64,000 nucleotides of DNA from Leptoclinus maculatus (taxonomy: Eukaryota; Chordata; Actinopteri; Perciformes; Stichaeidae). The position numbers and the translations under genes were made by a program. The stretch lies in assembly GCA_032191485.1 (NCBI GenBank), contig JAVDOI010000010.1, positions 6,379,318-6,443,317 on the forward strand, written 5' to 3'. Below the pieces are notes generated by a model. The model was not told the DNA's origin, did not search any database, and worked only from the letters and a program-made list of their open reading frames with translations. Positions 24,133 through 36,333 of this stretch are shown piece by piece (position 1 is the stretch's first letter; each line of letters begins with the position of its first letter).

Positions 24133-27100
24133 ATGTATAGCAGTGGCTACTCCCAGGTCTCCAAGTCCAGCCCGCAGGCTCAAAAGAAGACGCAGTACCG
24201 CTCAAAGGGCAAGAGCTGCGGCTACTACATGCGCATTGTCTTCTTCTTCTCTTCACTCATCCAGTCTCTCATCATAGTTAGCCTTGTGCTCTTTCTGGTC
24301 TACGGTAAGACGCAGGACTCGGCGTCCACGTCACGCATCCAGGACCTGGAGGAGAGCTTCAGCCGACTGTCCATAGAAAATGTGGCCCTGAGGCACCAGA
24401 GGAAGAACCTGACCAACTTGCTCAACACCACCCTGACTGAGAAAGCCCGCAACGACTGGGACCTGGCCAAACTCCGCTACTTCTCCAACATCTCAGCGAT
24501 CCTTATCCAAGATATAGACAAGAAGCTGGTGAGAAAGCTAAGCCTTTTCATTGTATCTAACATGCACGTTCCTGTCTGTAGTACTAGTTCATGTGTAGTT
24601 TGTCTTCTTCGTCTTATTTGGAAGACGTAGAACCTTTCAACAGCCAAAGAAATTAAAGGGTGTGTGTTTGTGTCAGCATAGTTTACTAACTGTTGTTAAT
24701 GTAAGTTAAGTTAGAGATGAAAGGAAAGCAGCTATCAATGATCCTGCAATGCAAGTGTTTTAGTCAAGTTGAGCCTCAGCAGATAAAAAGTTAATAAAAA
24801 AAGTGCCTCAATGATCTTATGAGCTTTAACAGTGTCATACTGGTTTCAAAAGTATATTTCATCACTGATTAGTCTCTGAATGTAAATTTATTTGAGTGTT
24901 TTACAATAAATAAAATGTACTTCTGAGATATAAGAGGCAACACAACAGATTCTTTTTTATTGGTTATTACAAGTCAAAGTAGCACTTCAGTGTTTTTAAG
25001 ACAGTGTAAACATAATAATCTTGGTTAATGACCTAAACAGTAAATAGCTGATTGTTGTTTCCTGTTTATCTACATTTCACAACTGGTCTAGAACAAATCA
25101 CTAAAACACCTTCTTCTTTGTCTGATATGAACAGCAACAGTGCAACCAAAAGTTGTTCTTTTGCGAGAGAGCGGGAGGTCCAACTGCCCCATGCCAAAGC
25201 GCATGTAAGTCTGACATTTGTTTCAGTGCAAACCCAAAATGAAATAAATAAATAAATGTGACATATGAGCTGTCGTGTCTAACCCTCACCTGCAGTCAAA
25301 ACAGCTTCCATTTAGAGAAAAGATCTATTTGACTACTTCTTTTCTCTTTTTCCACAATTGTTTTTCTGAGCAGTTCAACTTCCAAGTAGCTGTAACTGTG
25401 GGCTGATGACTGAACAGCTGAAAGCAAGACTTGAGCTTGTGCAGTCCAACTTCACACAAACAGCCCAGAGGATGAGGATGGAAATGGACCAGACTGCCAA
25501 AGAGAGGGACAGAATCAACTTGGAGGCCATCCATCTGCGGAGGCACAAAGCCACACATGAAAAGGAGGTGGAGTTCTTTAGGCAAAAATGCAAAAATGAC
25601 TTTTCCGAGTCCTTGAGTGGTATCTCCAATGTCTCCAAGGCATTCCTAGAGAAGATCGATTCCCTCTTCCCGTCACACATCGCCTTCCAGCTCACCTGTC
25701 CGAAACAGAGGGAACACCTGGAGCAGATCCGCACCAATTGCACCAGCCTGTCCATGGAGGTGGAGGACAAGCTTCAGCGTTACCTGAATGTTGTGGGAGG
25801 ACAGGTGTCAGGCATCCAGGCTGAGAACAGCCGCTTGAAGGCAGAGAACTGGCGACTGTCTGACGACTACCGCTGGTGCAGCATGAACCGCACGGACCTG
25901 ATCCTGCAGCACAAACGGAACTTAGACAAGCTTCAGCAGAAACACGATGGGGACAAGGAGATACTCCTGCTGGACAAGATGAGGCTAAATGGAGAGATGG
26001 AAGTCCTTAACAACGACGTCAAGTATAAAAGTAAATCGATTGATCACCTTACAGAGCAACTGAAGCAGCTCAACATGTCCTGCATGTCTAAGGTAAGAAA
26101 AGAACATGAACACGTTAATAGCTTTGCAGAGATAAACGCAGTAGCCTTTTTAGTGAAGCTGTTTTGCCAGTAACGGAGAAAAGACAACGAGAGTTTCATT
26201 TAGGGAATTAACAGCAGCAGATGTTAAATGCAAGGAGTGGTGATTGAGATTCTCTGATATAGCACACTGTAATGTATACACTGGCATACACTATACAGGG
26301 TATTGTCTTATTGCATAGTTGTTGACTTTAAATATAAAACAGCTGTTATATGGAATGATCTGGATACATTTGTGCAATAGTTAGGTCATTTTACCACATC
26401 TGTACTTTGACTGTTGTCAATAATAGTTCATCTCTGCAGTGTCAGAAGACATATTTGCTTATATAACACCTGTAGAAATACTAAAACACTAACAAAGCCC
26501 TTAGATCTTCACATCTCGGACAATATACAGGAAATCAAAGCAGCCTGACAGGTTGTTGGAAATGATCCAGCTTTAAGAGTAGAGGAGGAGGTGAGGGAGG
26601 GAAATTGTCTGCCAGTAAAGTACAAGAGGGCAAAGGTGTGAGAACTGGACAAATATGTATGTCAGTTTTGTTAAGTGTCTGCTTTTGTTTAAGGACAAAT
26701 GTACAACCTAGACATGAAGCTCTATGGTGTTTGTGTCCTGAAACAGAAAATGTTATTCAATATAATAATGTTTTGTGGAAATTCAAAATACTGTATATCA
26801 TTTTAAAAACAATTTAACAAGTGGTTTAAAATGAGTTTTCCCCATATTAACATTGCTCTCATTTCATTTCAGACAGGGTTTAGTGGATTTCCGGGAGGCG
26901 CAACTGGGGCAGGTAGCGCCATTGGGTCAGGATTCAATAAGCCAGGATCAACTGGGGCAGGTAGCTCTTTTGGGTCAGCATTCAATAAGCCAGTAGCGAC
27001 TGGGGCAGGTAGCTCTTTTGGATCAGCATTCAATAAGCCAGTAGCAACTGGGGCAGGTAGCTCTTTTGGGTCAGCATTCAATAAGCCAGTAGCAACTGGG

Positions 27101-28922
27101 GCAGGTAGCTCTTTTGGATCAGCATTCAATAAGCCAGTAGCAACTGGGGCAGGTAGCTCTTTTGGGTCAGCATTCAATAAGCCAGCAGCGACTGGGGCAG
27201 GTAGCTCTTTTGGGTCAGCATTCAATAAGCCAGCAGCGACTGGGGCAGGTAGCTCTTTTGGGTCAGCATTCAATAAGCCAGCAGCGACTGGGGCAGGTAG
27301 CTCTTTTGGATCAGCATTCAATAAGCCAGTAGCAACTGGGGCAGGTAGCTCTTTTGGATCAGCATTCAATAAGCCAGCAGCGACTGGGGCAGGTAGCTCT
27401 TTTGGATCAGCATTCAATAAGCCAGCAGCAACTGGGGCAGGTAGCTCTTTTGGGTCAGCATTCAATAAGCCAGCAGCGACTGGGGCAGGTAGCTCTTTTG
27501 GGTCAGCATTCAATAAGCCAGTAGCAACTGGGGCAGGTAGCTCTTTTGGATCAGCATTCAATAAGCCAGTAGCAACTGGGTTAGATCCTAAACTTAGCTC
27601 AAGCGGGATAGGCTTGAATAAGCCAGCATCAAGTGTGAAGAGCTCTTCAGGCCTTGGGTCATCCTCTGGGTCGACTGGGTCAACTGGGTCGACGAATAAA
27701 AGTGGGACAACCAACACCGGATTTTCTTGGTTTGGTAACTCAGGGCAAAGTAAGACAGGAAGTGGAACAGGGAGAGGGCCATCTACTGGGAATAGTGGTG
27801 GAATTGGATCGCCATTCGATGCAGGAAGAACGAGTGGACTGGGAGGCGGCTCAAGTAAGAATATATGTCTGCAATTTATCATTTTCATTCAGGGATATAT
27901 TTTATGTAAAGGTAGGGTTCATGCAGATTATAAAAAAGTATATTTCCTCACATACCTCATACCCCTGGTGGTATCCAGCAATGCAGATAATAATACTTTT
28001 CAGACTTTGATTGAATGGCTCTGATGTTTGTATTCTTTGTAGATCTTAGAAGAACTCAAACTATTAGATTTTCTGTAGTATTGTAAATAAATGAATTAAT
28101 GCAGCTTGATTGATTACATCATGGTTATGTAATGACACATTTCTTATGTTTAACCAACAGTCAGTGTTGCTCAACACATTAGAGATCTGCAACGAATCAT
28201 CAACCCCTCTGGCCCAGAGTGAGTATAAAGCATCTTTTAGCTGTAGGTTTAGTTGCTGACTGAACAGTGAATATATTTTTTATTTTTGTTACTGTCAACA
28301 AATCCCATAAAAAAAAAAAACCAACAACATATTAGTCTGTCTCTCAATAGTTGATTTCCCTACTCTGTCTGTGGCACTCAGCCCCAAACCCACTGAAGAC
28401 GTAAATATTTAAAAACAGATCTATATACAGTATATATCTTTTAAATGATTTTCTGAAACAGCGGGACACTGTAGTTTTTAGCAAACGTTACATAACCAGA
28501 AGTAAACAGTGCCTTTGTTAGGGACTATTTTCAACCACGGATTAATGCACATTTGGTTCCCTAGTGAGTTTTTACAGCTCGCTGGATGCAGGATTGACTT
28601 GATCTATACGACAGTGCCCATGTTCATTGTAATGAAGGAACATATCAGTGCAACAGTGTGGCTCATTCATGTGTTTTTAATAGTTTTTTGACAAAAGTGG
28701 AACGACACAGTACACCGGAATGAACTAAATCAGGCTTTGATTACACCATAATTGTTAGTCATGGGGTTTGTTGACAATAAGAAAAAAAGAAAACATCACC
28801 AAACCTATTCATTAACAAAAGCTGTGATTATTTAAGTTTGATAAACCCACTTAGCATCCTTTCTTCCTTTCTTTATCTCTTTCTTCAGGGAGAAACAAGA
28901 TCTCTCCAGAATGTTGGGTTAG
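24133..28922 (+). CDS. plvap: Plasmalemma vesicle-associated protein (PV-1) with a large tandem-repeat tail
   Basis: PLVAP is a type II membrane glycoprotein that forms the diaphragms of endothelial caveolae and fenestrae. Exons 24133-24528, 25135-25204, 25374-26092, 26873-27854, 28161-28218 and 28889-28922 splice in frame to 752 residues; human PLVAP has 442. A cytosolic N-terminus of about 35 residues precedes a membrane span, about residues 36-60 (IVFFFSSLIQSLIIVSLVLF). The extracellular part has Asn-glycosylation sequons (NLT, NTT, NIS), several Cys and long heptad-like coiled coil. Exon 4 (residues 396-722) is Gly/Ser/Ala-rich: 13 copies of a 16-residue unit (TGAGSSFGSAFNKPVA or with AA), residues 422-629, where human PLVAP has a short Pro-rich tail. 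The last exons (VAQHIRDLQRIINPSG) are conserved-looking. An alternative acceptor for exon 2 at 25141 keeps frame. The family call rests on topology, exon pattern and synteny with ano8. Confidence 0.92.
26951..27574 (+). repeat. plvap: Coding minisatellite in plvap: 13 x 48 bp
   Basis: Thirteen 48-bp units in exact register, each encoding 16 residues, differ only at a few bases: GGG or GGA Gly/Gly-Ser codon changes, and GTA or GCA giving Val or Ala before the final Ala. A degenerate 14th unit precedes it (26903-26950) and partial echoes follow. Unit length is a multiple of three, so copy number can vary without frameshift. The opposite strand is also open throughout. Confidence 0.97.
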
Positions 28923-29029
28923 CCCATCGTGAAGAGAAAAAACACAACATGAAAGAGATTTATCTTCCTCTGCATTATTACGCACAGCTAAATGCAAGCT
29001 TCTGATATTGAGTTCACATTTTTTATAGA

Positions 29030-29035
29030 AATAAA
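29030..29035 (+). terminator. Poly(A) signal of plvap
   Basis: AATAAA lies 108 bases after the TAG stop, giving a short 3' UTR. Confidence 0.55.
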
Positions 29036-32000
29036 TGTAACATATATTTTACATTATTTGTGACAGTTTATACGTCGATATGCATTTAATACAGTACTTT
29101 GAATATTTTTTGCACTTTTGAATGTAAAATGTGAAGTTTGTGTGTTAATGATTTGTATCTACACAGTATGAATAACCACATATTGTATTTTTAGACTGTA
29201 AATACAGAAATATAAAAGAATTGAATGCACATTAATTGAGCCTGCCTCGTCTTTATAAACAAAACTATTTAAGATATAATCCAATGCAGAGACGGAAGCA
29301 ACTGTTTGTCCCCTATTGTGTAGCTAATTATCTACAAAAGACTCCTGAGCCCCTCCTGTAAAGATTTACTGGCAACGGGTCCTAATCCCTCCAGCATGTT
29401 TATGTTTACCTGCCAACCTGTCAGCAGCAGCTGAGGCAGACGGGGGAACTTTTTTGAAACGCTCTTGTATACATGCTGTTGTTAAAAACAATGTGCCATC
29501 ACTTAACCGCAGAGAACACGGATATCCATTTTCTAAATAAACTCCTAATATATCTCTTATAAAGAACACATGACGGGGGAAAAGATGGAGCTTTTCTTGG
29601 TATCGGATGAGGGCTCTAACCTTTCCCAAAACAAGTCTTGAAACGGCAAAAGCAGACAGATTGTATGTTTAATCTTTGCTAGGTTTATTAAACAAAGAGA
29701 CGGAAATTAATATAGAAAAATATAAACAGGGTTGTTAGTGTGTAGAATAAAATACCCCATGTTTGAGCATTTGTGACATATGAATGGCAGTTTAATTTGT
29801 ACCAGTTCAACCCTACCGTGGAGAAGGGGAACAAAGCATCATGAGAACAAACAAACATCCTGTTGGTTGCACTGTGGAAGGATGGGAACGTACTTTTAAT
29901 TCAAGAACCGAGAGTGTGTTGTGTTTGGCGCCAATTAATAGAAACAGCACTTAGTCTTGAGCGAAGGGAGAGCTCTTTCCTGTCTAAAGGATATCCTTTG
30001 TTTAACATCAAGTGTTTTTCCACATTTGGGATGTGCAGCTTACTGCAGAGGAGCTGTGAGGATATTAAAGGTTAACTGGTTGGATGCTTCTGGGAGTCAC
30101 TTTATTAGACTGACTGAGACACAGGACGTGTTCCAACTATTTCACTGGAAAATCATCATGATGATGCTGGTCAACGTGTTTCCTGACATTTCAATGCATT
30201 TTCCTGTCGACTCTTGTCATTTCTTTATTCCCTGTACACAAATGACGCAATTGGCCATTGTTTTTACTGACACTGTGGACAATGATTACCATAACATCAT
30301 TTGTTTGTATGATTTATTTACCCTATACAGTAGACCAAACTACTAAATTATAGACAGAACACACTGTTAATTCATATGCCTAACATTAACAGGGTTTAAA
30401 CAGCAACAATTAATGCACGAAGCTGTTTTCAGTATTCAACAACCCCCTGGTGTTTATTTTATTATTATCCTTAACATTATAATAACGTCAATATTACAAC
30501 GTCACGGTAACTCAGCCACAAACTAATTTACTGCAGGCCTCTGTCCCAAATCACAGAATAAATTCATTAAAAGAAAACAAAAGACAACATGATACCAACA
30601 TAAAATAAGGGGAAATAAGTCTAAATAGGCATCCAATAAGACGTTTTTAATAAGTGCTTATGGTTTAACTGTATCCAAACTTAAAATGTGAAGGTTATGA
30701 CCCTAATACAAAAGTGTGATTCAACTCCAGAGTTTAATGTAACTCTAGAAAAGTAAAACTCGTACTGGGTTAAGTACCGTATGAGATGACTCTGGTGAAA
30801 CATTACACAATGAACACAATACAGATAAGGGAGACACTTCACTTGTCTTGAAGCTGGCAGTTACATTTAGCAGACACTTTTATCCAAAGAGACTTATAAT
30901 TCAGATTCTATCACATTCATACACTGCCTACGGGAGCAATTTTGGGGTTAAGTGTCTTGCTGAAGGACACATCGACATGCGACTATAGCGAGGCCGGAGC
31001 CAGGGATCAAACCGCCGATCCTCCGATTGAAAGACGGCCCTGCTCTCCAGTTGAAATAAATGATGTGTGTGATTGTTGAAAAGAGCCAGGTGTACTATAT
31101 CAACTTGTGATTGTGTTACACAAAGGTCCAAAGAGGAGGTTTGACATGCATCTCTAACACAGTTGTCTTGCAATATTGTTTCAATCATTAAGTTCTGTCA
31201 TTAACAATAACTTTGCGACACTGCCAAAAACTGCTGATGTGTGATTTTAATATATAAGCAAAACAAATTGAACCAAAACTGGACACTATCTATTAGGCTC
31301 TCATCAATCACTTGTTGGTCTGTCTATGCCTGTCCTTATTTTTCAGGTAGGTCATTATTTAGGCCACATGTACCACTGGGACCAGGATTGTCCAGTACAT
31401 GATCAGTTTGAGGCTCAATAACAGATTTTTAAACTCATTGCTGGCTGGTTCTTTAGGGACACTGAGATCGAAGACTTGGGGCCATTGTGTCGCAGACTGC
31501 CCAGCCACCTCCCTCCATCTCCTGATGCAGGAAAGGGAACGGGTGCTTATGATAACGTCCTCCTTCCTCACCTGGGGTTACAGAACTGCAAACTCTTTTG
31601 TCTGTCGCTGCTTAATGTTCCCTCTTTACTGTGACTTCTAATTGCATTTCCTATCTGCCTGGCCTCCCTCATGGCTGCCCAGGCTGGAAAAGACATCAGG
31701 GGGGCAAAAACCCTTTCTCTTGCAGATACTGTATTGTTGAGGGGGAGGGTAGTAAGCGGAAAATGTTCCTGTGCACTGATGTCCTTTTGTGTGGAAGTCC
31801 TTCAGCGCAACCCTGACTTTCACCGTGACCTCTTTCTGCAGAGCAGCTATGGAAAGGAAAACACGGGTCTGTTTAATTGCTTAAAGAGAATGTGTGTTGA
31901 CTTCATGTAACCTGTGATTAATGTAGCCTCAGTTTTAAAGGGGAAACCATGCAGTCCTAAGGTTGCACGCGAAGTCAACATGCCAGAGACAATATTACGT

Positions 32001-35000
32001 GACTCGCAGTTAGAGCTCTTCTACAGCAGGGATCGACACGAGACTCTCTTGGTTTAATTAAAAGTCCAAAATATGAATAGCTGTGTTACAAAGTATCTGG
32101 TTAATTAAGTGGTAAAAGTAGAGGGTACAGGTATACCTGAAAATTCTGGGGGAGAAGTTAACTACAATTGCTGAGGTGCATTTTTTTGGCTAGAAACATC
32201 CAATCCCTGAGCTTAAAATGATATCACGTGTGATTTTGTCATTTTCCTTTTCTGTTTCACAGCTGTAGGGATTACAAGCATTTTGTTACAAGTGTAGAAT
32301 AATTTCAAAACAAAGTGGCCAACAATTAGGCCTGCAATTCATTGAATGAATGTAATCGCTTTGCTAACATGCTGATGTTTATCCGGTATAGGCTAGTGTT
32401 CACTATCTTAGTTTTGCGTTTTAGCATGCTTATATTTGCATAATTAGCAAATTAGAGCTGACAGGAATATCACTAGTTTTGTTAAATGAAAAATCTGAGA
32501 ATCAAATCGAAAGTGTTGTATATACTATCACAATACACTGAAAAAACAACTTTAATGTAAGACACAAAACAATACACTGAAGAAGAACTCCAGTTCACCA
32601 ACATGTATTGTGTTATTCCGTGGTCTGGATGTTTAACTGTTCGTGTACCAAAGTAAAACTAAACAAAGTGGAAACAAGAGGCTTTACTGAGGACCAAATG
32701 AGTTTTCCCTAAAGCGTCAGTTGTTGTAAACATTGTGGAAATCATGAGCTGAGCTCCTGTAAGCCAGTACCAGCGACAACAGTGTCCTATTTGTCTATAT
32801 CATTGATTATCCATCACATAGTGAGCCTTACTGGTGCTACACTGCAGGCAGGGATATCGGGAGGATCACAGATCATCTAGTCTGCTAAGAAAGAGCAATG
32901 GAGCTAAAGCCACTGCAGTTATTTGGGTTCAATCCCTCACACCTGCTGAGAGACGTCAGTCACTGCACAAAGTATATGTAAACACATGTGTTGACAGCCG
33001 TGAGGGGACGGGAGAAACCCTACTCACCGCTCTGACCCTGTGATAATAAATATTTGCTCATAATGAATAACACAATTTTGCGTAAGACCAAACAATAGTC
33101 TGTTTCCTGTTAACAAATCATTAATTGGTTATCAGTCCTCTTTTCATTTAGTGAAACAGAGGTGGAACATCCCAAATGCATTTCAAAAGTCAGTGATGAT
33201 TTCTTAAATTCTTCGGGGTCCAACTATAAAAACAAGAAGAGGAAGAGGGCTACGCAAAGGCCAACAGTTTTCTCAGAGAGGTCCAGTGATTTGACAAAAT
33301 GCAAGTGGCATGCTTTGGATTTATCCATTCCTCCATTTTTATCAAAACTCGACACTATAAGACATTTATAGAGCCTTTTCTGTCTTTTGGGTGTCTGCAT
33401 TCTGATGAGCTCTGATCATATTTTTCTATCATTTTATGGACAACTTTTTTTTCTGTTCTCTGCCGTTAAAATCAATGCTGAAATATGTAAAATACTGGGT
33501 CACTAACTATTTTTGCATTTATTTGTCTCAATACTTTTTGGGGAGCCAGAACGTTGACTTTTAACCTTAAACCTTTCTGTCCCTTACCATTTACCAATAA
33601 CTCATTTTTTCCCCTGTTAAAAGATTGTTTTGGGGTATTTTTGATGATTTGAATCAAGGCTGTCATAAATTGTAAATATTGTAAAGCCATCTGAGAGTGA
33701 GATTTGTGATCTTGTGGCATCTTGGGCAAGAGAGGAGACATTAGTTTGCACCTTAAGGTCCACTTCTCATGTCAGAACAGACATAATAGTGTTTAAGTGT
33801 CAGTGTTTGGGTTGTAATAACGTAGTTTAACATTTGAATAACGTGACAGTAGCCTGACAGCTTTAAGCTGTCTGCTACCTCCATCTACTGTCCATAGAAG
33901 CGTATTGCCATTCTGGAATATGAGGGAAATGAATGTGTCATGATTGTGTAATTGAGTTTCCGTCTTGTTCTACTTCTTTTTACAGATCTAAAGGGTTGGT
34001 CATTTGCAACGCATGAAGTTAATGTCACCCTCAACATTATATAGATAAGCTGAATTTATTGGATAACCATAAGCTCTGCTGCTGCAAACAATATCTGAAC
34101 TGATATTGTGTTTCCACTTTTGATCAAATGTAATCAAATGTATTTGCTTGCAACATGTCATGTAAAGGAAGTCCATCAGCAGTCATCATTTTGAAGGATG
34201 TGATTAGTTTATTCTTCTCTCAGACCTCAGTCTGTCTTCACTGGTCACTGTGCTTGAAGCATCTTGTCCATGTCCTGACATGACGGTTAGAAACTGCAAC
34301 AGACAGACAGACAGACGTGCCTCTGGGCGATGTCCCCAGCAGAGGGTGTGAATGCATAATTGATCCCAAGAAATCAAATTAGTGTCTCTCTGATCCTGTT
34401 GTTGGGCAAAACATGAGTATTTATATCGTTGCTGGAAAAATAAGACATGCACATTTAAATACAGCACCATATGGTATTATAATTATGCTCTCATTAAACT
34501 CTCCAAGCTGTTTACCTTTCAAAGTGTACAAAAAGAATCAGCTGTGGAGAAGCTCTGGCTGACATAGCATGTTTATAGGGCTAATTGGCAGAGTTAGTTA
34601 CTAAAACAGAATATCATATCATCAATAGCCCTCAGAATATTTATACATTTGTGTTGAGTTCTGAGTAAAACAGAAAGTGAACAGTTTATGGAAGCAATGA
34701 CTCTACCTCTCAGGAGTTATAAGAAACTGAAGTAGTATTGTTACAAGGGCCACACCACTTGGACTATTCCACCTCCCCCTTAAAGTGGTATGTTCCGTCT
34801 CTGTGCAGTTCATGAAGGCCACAACAGAGTTTTTCCTGAGTTCCAGTAGTTTAGGCCAATTAAGCCCCAAACGGGTGTTACTGCCTTTGTTTTGACTGTT
34901 GCGTGCGCCCATTGAACTGTAAGAATATTACGTTACATATTGCAATGGTGTATGTACAGTATACATCCCTGTTGTGGTGACTTTTGTTACTGCTGGTCAT

Positions 35001-36333
35001 GCTAATTAAGCTCACTTAAGAGCAATTGAGTGCCTGCTGTGTTAGCTTCCACCTGCTTAGAGCCTGTGTTTGATGTTACTACAGTCAATGTGCCTCTGTT
35101 TGGTCTTTACTCGTTTGTACACTCATTGTATTGCTGAATTCATATTTAGTCCCAAGTTTAGTCAGGTACTATGTCCACCGGAGTGTTGTTGTTATATCCA
35201 CAGTCTGTATTCATGCTGTCCTACCCGTGGGTTTTATAACACGTCCTGATAGTTAATTACTGCTAACAGTTTTCTATTCTCTGTAAGGGGACGCTTTAGT
35301 GTAGGCGTCACCATTGTGGCCTCATGGTTCCACCTTGTGGCCTTATTAAGCATAGCGGTGTCATGTCGTTCTTCACAATGATTAGGTTTAATGGTTTCCT
35401 TTTGTTTATTCCTATTTCAGAAACTACACCTAATTACAAACCACAAAGGTAATTCTGTGCACCCTGTCAAGCCAAACTAAGCAATACAGTTTTCTATCTG
35501 GAACTGCTGGACTATTTGTGATTTGACCAGTCACTTCAGTGGTGATTTATTGGTGGGGAAGTTTTGAGAAAAGCTGCCGTCACCCAACCTCTTTCTTTTA
35601 AGTATTCTGTCCGCTTGAGACACGTTCAAGGATGGGTTACCAACCAGATAAAAGCAGACAACTGACCCCAGGGTCCCCCCAAAATCACATGTTAGCTGCA
35701 TGCCAGTTGGCTTTGGTATTTTGATCAGTTGCACATTTGTTGAAGAATTGGCACCACTGGGGTGTATTATCAACTGTTTTACTTCAATTCAAAGACTGAG
35801 ACAGATAGCCTACTTAGACGAGGAGATTGATACCCGTACCGTATCGCATGTATTACGCATGACTTTCTTCCACATACAGGCCCTGCAATCTTTGTGTGTT
35901 CATATAAGACATTTCCAACACTGTAGTTTGGTCCTACATATTTTTCGACAAATACAAAGGATGGTGCATATAAATATGTGCAGGCGTTGAGGGACATGTA
36001 GTAGCAAACAGTATAGTGACAGATTGATCCTGATCAATGTGATCGAAGCATGTGCGATTTGAACCACCTGCAGCTCCGCATAGCTAGGACACGTATGCCA
36101 TTTTGTATAGACCTGTAGCCTGCGAGGTGTTTACCTCGACTCTGTCGTCACGACTAGCGCGCGTGTAGATGCCATGAACATGTTCCTCCTCCACCTCCTC
36201 CTCCTCCTCCTCTTCCTCTACCAGATACACTAGAGTTTCGCTTTGCATTTAACGGCCATGCAATACAAACAGAGTCCTCCGTGCAGTGCGGTTTTCCAGC
36301 CCCCTTCCCCACCCGGAGAATTTATGCACAACC
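29036..36333. other. 7.3-kb region between plvap and ano8
   Basis: No exon or RNA gene could be supported, apart from the SINE listed separately. The last 200 bases, with CG-rich words (CTAGCGCGCGTG) and a CTC/CCT pyrimidine run at 36185-36220, are probably the ano8 promoter and 5' UTR. In human, GTPBP3 lies between PLVAP and ANO8; no trace of it is visible here. Confidence 0.55.
30860..31051 (-). mobile_element. tRNA-headed SINE
   Basis: On the - strand the head contains GGTTTGATCC (31013-31004), a degenerate Pol III B box. It is followed by CACTTAACCCCAAAATTGCTCCC and, near the 3' side, AAGTCTCTTTGGATAAAAGTG. This combination of a tRNA-like head with an AAGCACTTAACCCC...ATTGCTCCC body and TTTGGATAAAAG is familiar from fish SINEs. 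No coding capacity. Confidence 0.65.

Noticed and set aside
26951..27574. CRISPR-like array appearance (regular 48-bp period)
   Set aside because: There are no unique spacers; the whole unit repeats and is in frame within a vertebrate exon.
26869..27888. 339-codon antisense ORF across the plvap repeat exon
   Set aside because: It is open only because a 48-bp unit repeated in register is open in this frame once, hence every time. The sense strand has matching splice phases with flanking plvap exons.
29366..29629. Minus-strand ORF of 87 codons after plvap
   Set aside because: It looks protein-like in places, but no family was recognised, no flanking exons fit, and an 87-codon ORF in this region is not improbable.
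34330..34350. Second CTCF-like motif (CCAGCAGAGGGTG)
   Set aside because: It deviates from the core consensus at one key position and has no supporting context.
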